Source: Porticoccus sp002341315 (GTDB lineage: Bacteria > Pseudomonadota > Gammaproteobacteria > Pseudomonadales > Porticoccaceae). From it: 64,000 bases of DNA. The notes under the pieces are model-generated. The model saw only the letters and a program-made list of their open reading frames with translations. It did not search any database and had not been told where the DNA came from. The stretch is taken from the NCBI RefSeq assembly GCF_047634355.1, contig NZ_JBLIAL010000002.1, one strand, 5' to 3'. Position numbers and translations under genes: made by a program. Of this stretch, positions 63,268 to 64,000 are shown piece after piece; position 1 is the first letter of the stretch, and every line of letters begins with the position of its first letter.

Positions 63268-64000
63268 TTACCCTTCCTTGTCTTCGACCTTTTGTTTTTC
63301 CTGTGAATCAACTATCAACTGACTGGATTGGGCTATCTCTTCGTAGTCACTTTTTGCAAAAGTAAACAAGGTATTTCTATCGTTGCGCTGCACGAAGTGT
63401 TGTCCATTATTCTCGTGGAATGTATAGCGCCATCTGTTATCACCAGATATGACATCCAGCTTTACGGCATGACCCTCGGCGAGATCAGGCTTGTCCTTCA
63501 CCAAACCCGTCACACGGAGTTTTTTCAGGCTGCTGAGCAGGTTCTCAATTTCCTGTTGATTTTCGGTCACGGGATTGGCTTGATTTTTCAGAATGGATGG
63601 GCTTTTGTGGGATAACTGCCAGCTTGCGCCACTTTTTACCAAGACAAAGTCAGCTCCCTCAATACGGCCAACGTTGTTAGCCGCCAACAGAGACCTGTCC
63701 AACCAGTCAGTGGTTTTTGGGGGAATATCGGCCAGTTCCAGTTCTACCACATAAACCTGGTCACTCCCGGCCTTTCTTATGTGTAGTTGTTTGAGTCCCG
63801 GCGATGAGCCGATCAGAATTTCACCGAGCAGGTTTTCTCCGCTGTGGATGGCTATTCGACGTTGAGCATTTTTTTGATCCACCTCGAAACGGGAGTGGCT
63901 GGTCTGGTTTGTGGCAACCGGCCACTTCACCCGAAGTTGTTCAAGCTTCTCCAGTAAAGCATTCACTTTGTCGCTCTGGGCGAGCAGCCCATCTCCCAGT
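63268..64000 (-). CDS. DUF4340 domain protein (5' end outside window)
   Basis: The frame is open to the window edge; about 244 C-terminal residues are visible. The DUF4340 pattern is seen: LEQLRVKWPVATN, DWLDRSLLAANNVGRIEG, VKSGASWQLSHK and a C-terminal YEEIAQSSQLIVD. Family members are membrane-anchored proteins often found with ABC-type gliding or auxiliary transport genes; partner genes would lie beyond the window. Convergent with tatD, with 127 bp between. Confidence 0.85.
   Translation of the reverse strand, partial: LGDGLLAQSDKVNALLEKLEQLRVKWPVATNQTSHSRFEVDQKNAQRRIAIHSGENLLGEILIGSSPGLKQLHIRKAGSDQVYVVELELADIPPKTTDWLDRSLLAANNVGRIEGADFVLVKSGASWQLSHKSPSILKNQANPVTENQQEIENLLSSLKKLRVTGLVKDKPDLAEGHAVKLDVISGDNRWRYTFHENNGQHFVQRNDRNTLFTFAKSDYEEIAQSSQLIVDSQEKQKVEDKEG

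Noticed and set aside
1..64000. CRISPR array, integrated prophage, defence island or secondary-metabolite cluster
   Set aside because: No regularly spaced direct repeats, no integrase, capsid, nuclease-defence or synthetase genes were seen; only one orphan phage-like gene is present.

Overview
The window is a stretch of a gammaproteobacterial chromosome. The gene order (dnaE-accA-tilS-pyrG-kdsA-eno-ftsB-ispD-ispF-truD-pcm-nlpD-rpoS, iscR-iscS...ndk-rlmN-pilW-rodZ-ispG-hisS-yfgM-bamB-der, rne/rluC, yceD-rpmF-plsX-fabD-fabG-acpP-pabC-mltG-tmk-holB-pilZ-tatD) is that of Pseudomonas and its marine relatives (Pseudomonadales/Cellvibrionales type). Type IV pilus genes (pilW, pilZ), FNR, OmpW and two large cyclic-di-GMP proteins fit a free-living, probably aquatic, facultative or microaerobic bacterium. 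The species cannot be fixed from the sequence alone.

Region by region: 1-17.8 kb is core replication, lipid, tRNA, nucleotide, LPS, glycolysis, isoprenoid, cell-division and stress-sigma-factor genes on the plus strand, interrupted by a minus-strand GAF regulator that has no output domain (3.2-4.5 kb) and closed by minus-strand suhB. 18-21 kb holds trmJ and the isc locus. Here iscR and iscS are intact, but the rest of the operon has collapsed into one short scar that joins the 5' part of iscU to iscX. 21-32 kb continues with a GGDEF/EAL protein, ndk, rlmN, pilW, rodZ, ispG, hisS, yfgM, bamB and der.

32-48 kb is the accessory part. It contains an orphan phage lysozyme-like gene, fumC abutting a 310-bp element with 23-bp terminal inverted repeats, argS, bolA, a DUF4399 protein, ompW with an FNR-type site, fnr next to a HemN homologue that has lost its radical-SAM cysteines, periplasmic msrA, a DUF2817 peptidase coupled to a GNAT/C39 fusion, a CHASE-GAF-PAS-GGDEF-EAL protein, small hypotheticals and tRNA-Ser(UGA).

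48-64 kb returns to core genes: rne, divergent rluC, a HAD phosphatase, maf, and the ribosomal L32/fatty-acid/cell-wall/DNA-polymerase operon up to tatD, ending in a truncated DUF4340 gene. Several genes here make Fe-S or PLP enzymes (IspG, RlmN, FNR, IscR). With iscU, iscA, hscBA and fdx absent from this locus, cluster assembly must be provided elsewhere, most likely by a Suf system. The most notable observations are the collapsed isc operon, the cysteine-less HemN homologue beside fnr, the output-less AcoR-like regulator, the inverted-repeat element, and nlpD apparently starting at CTG.
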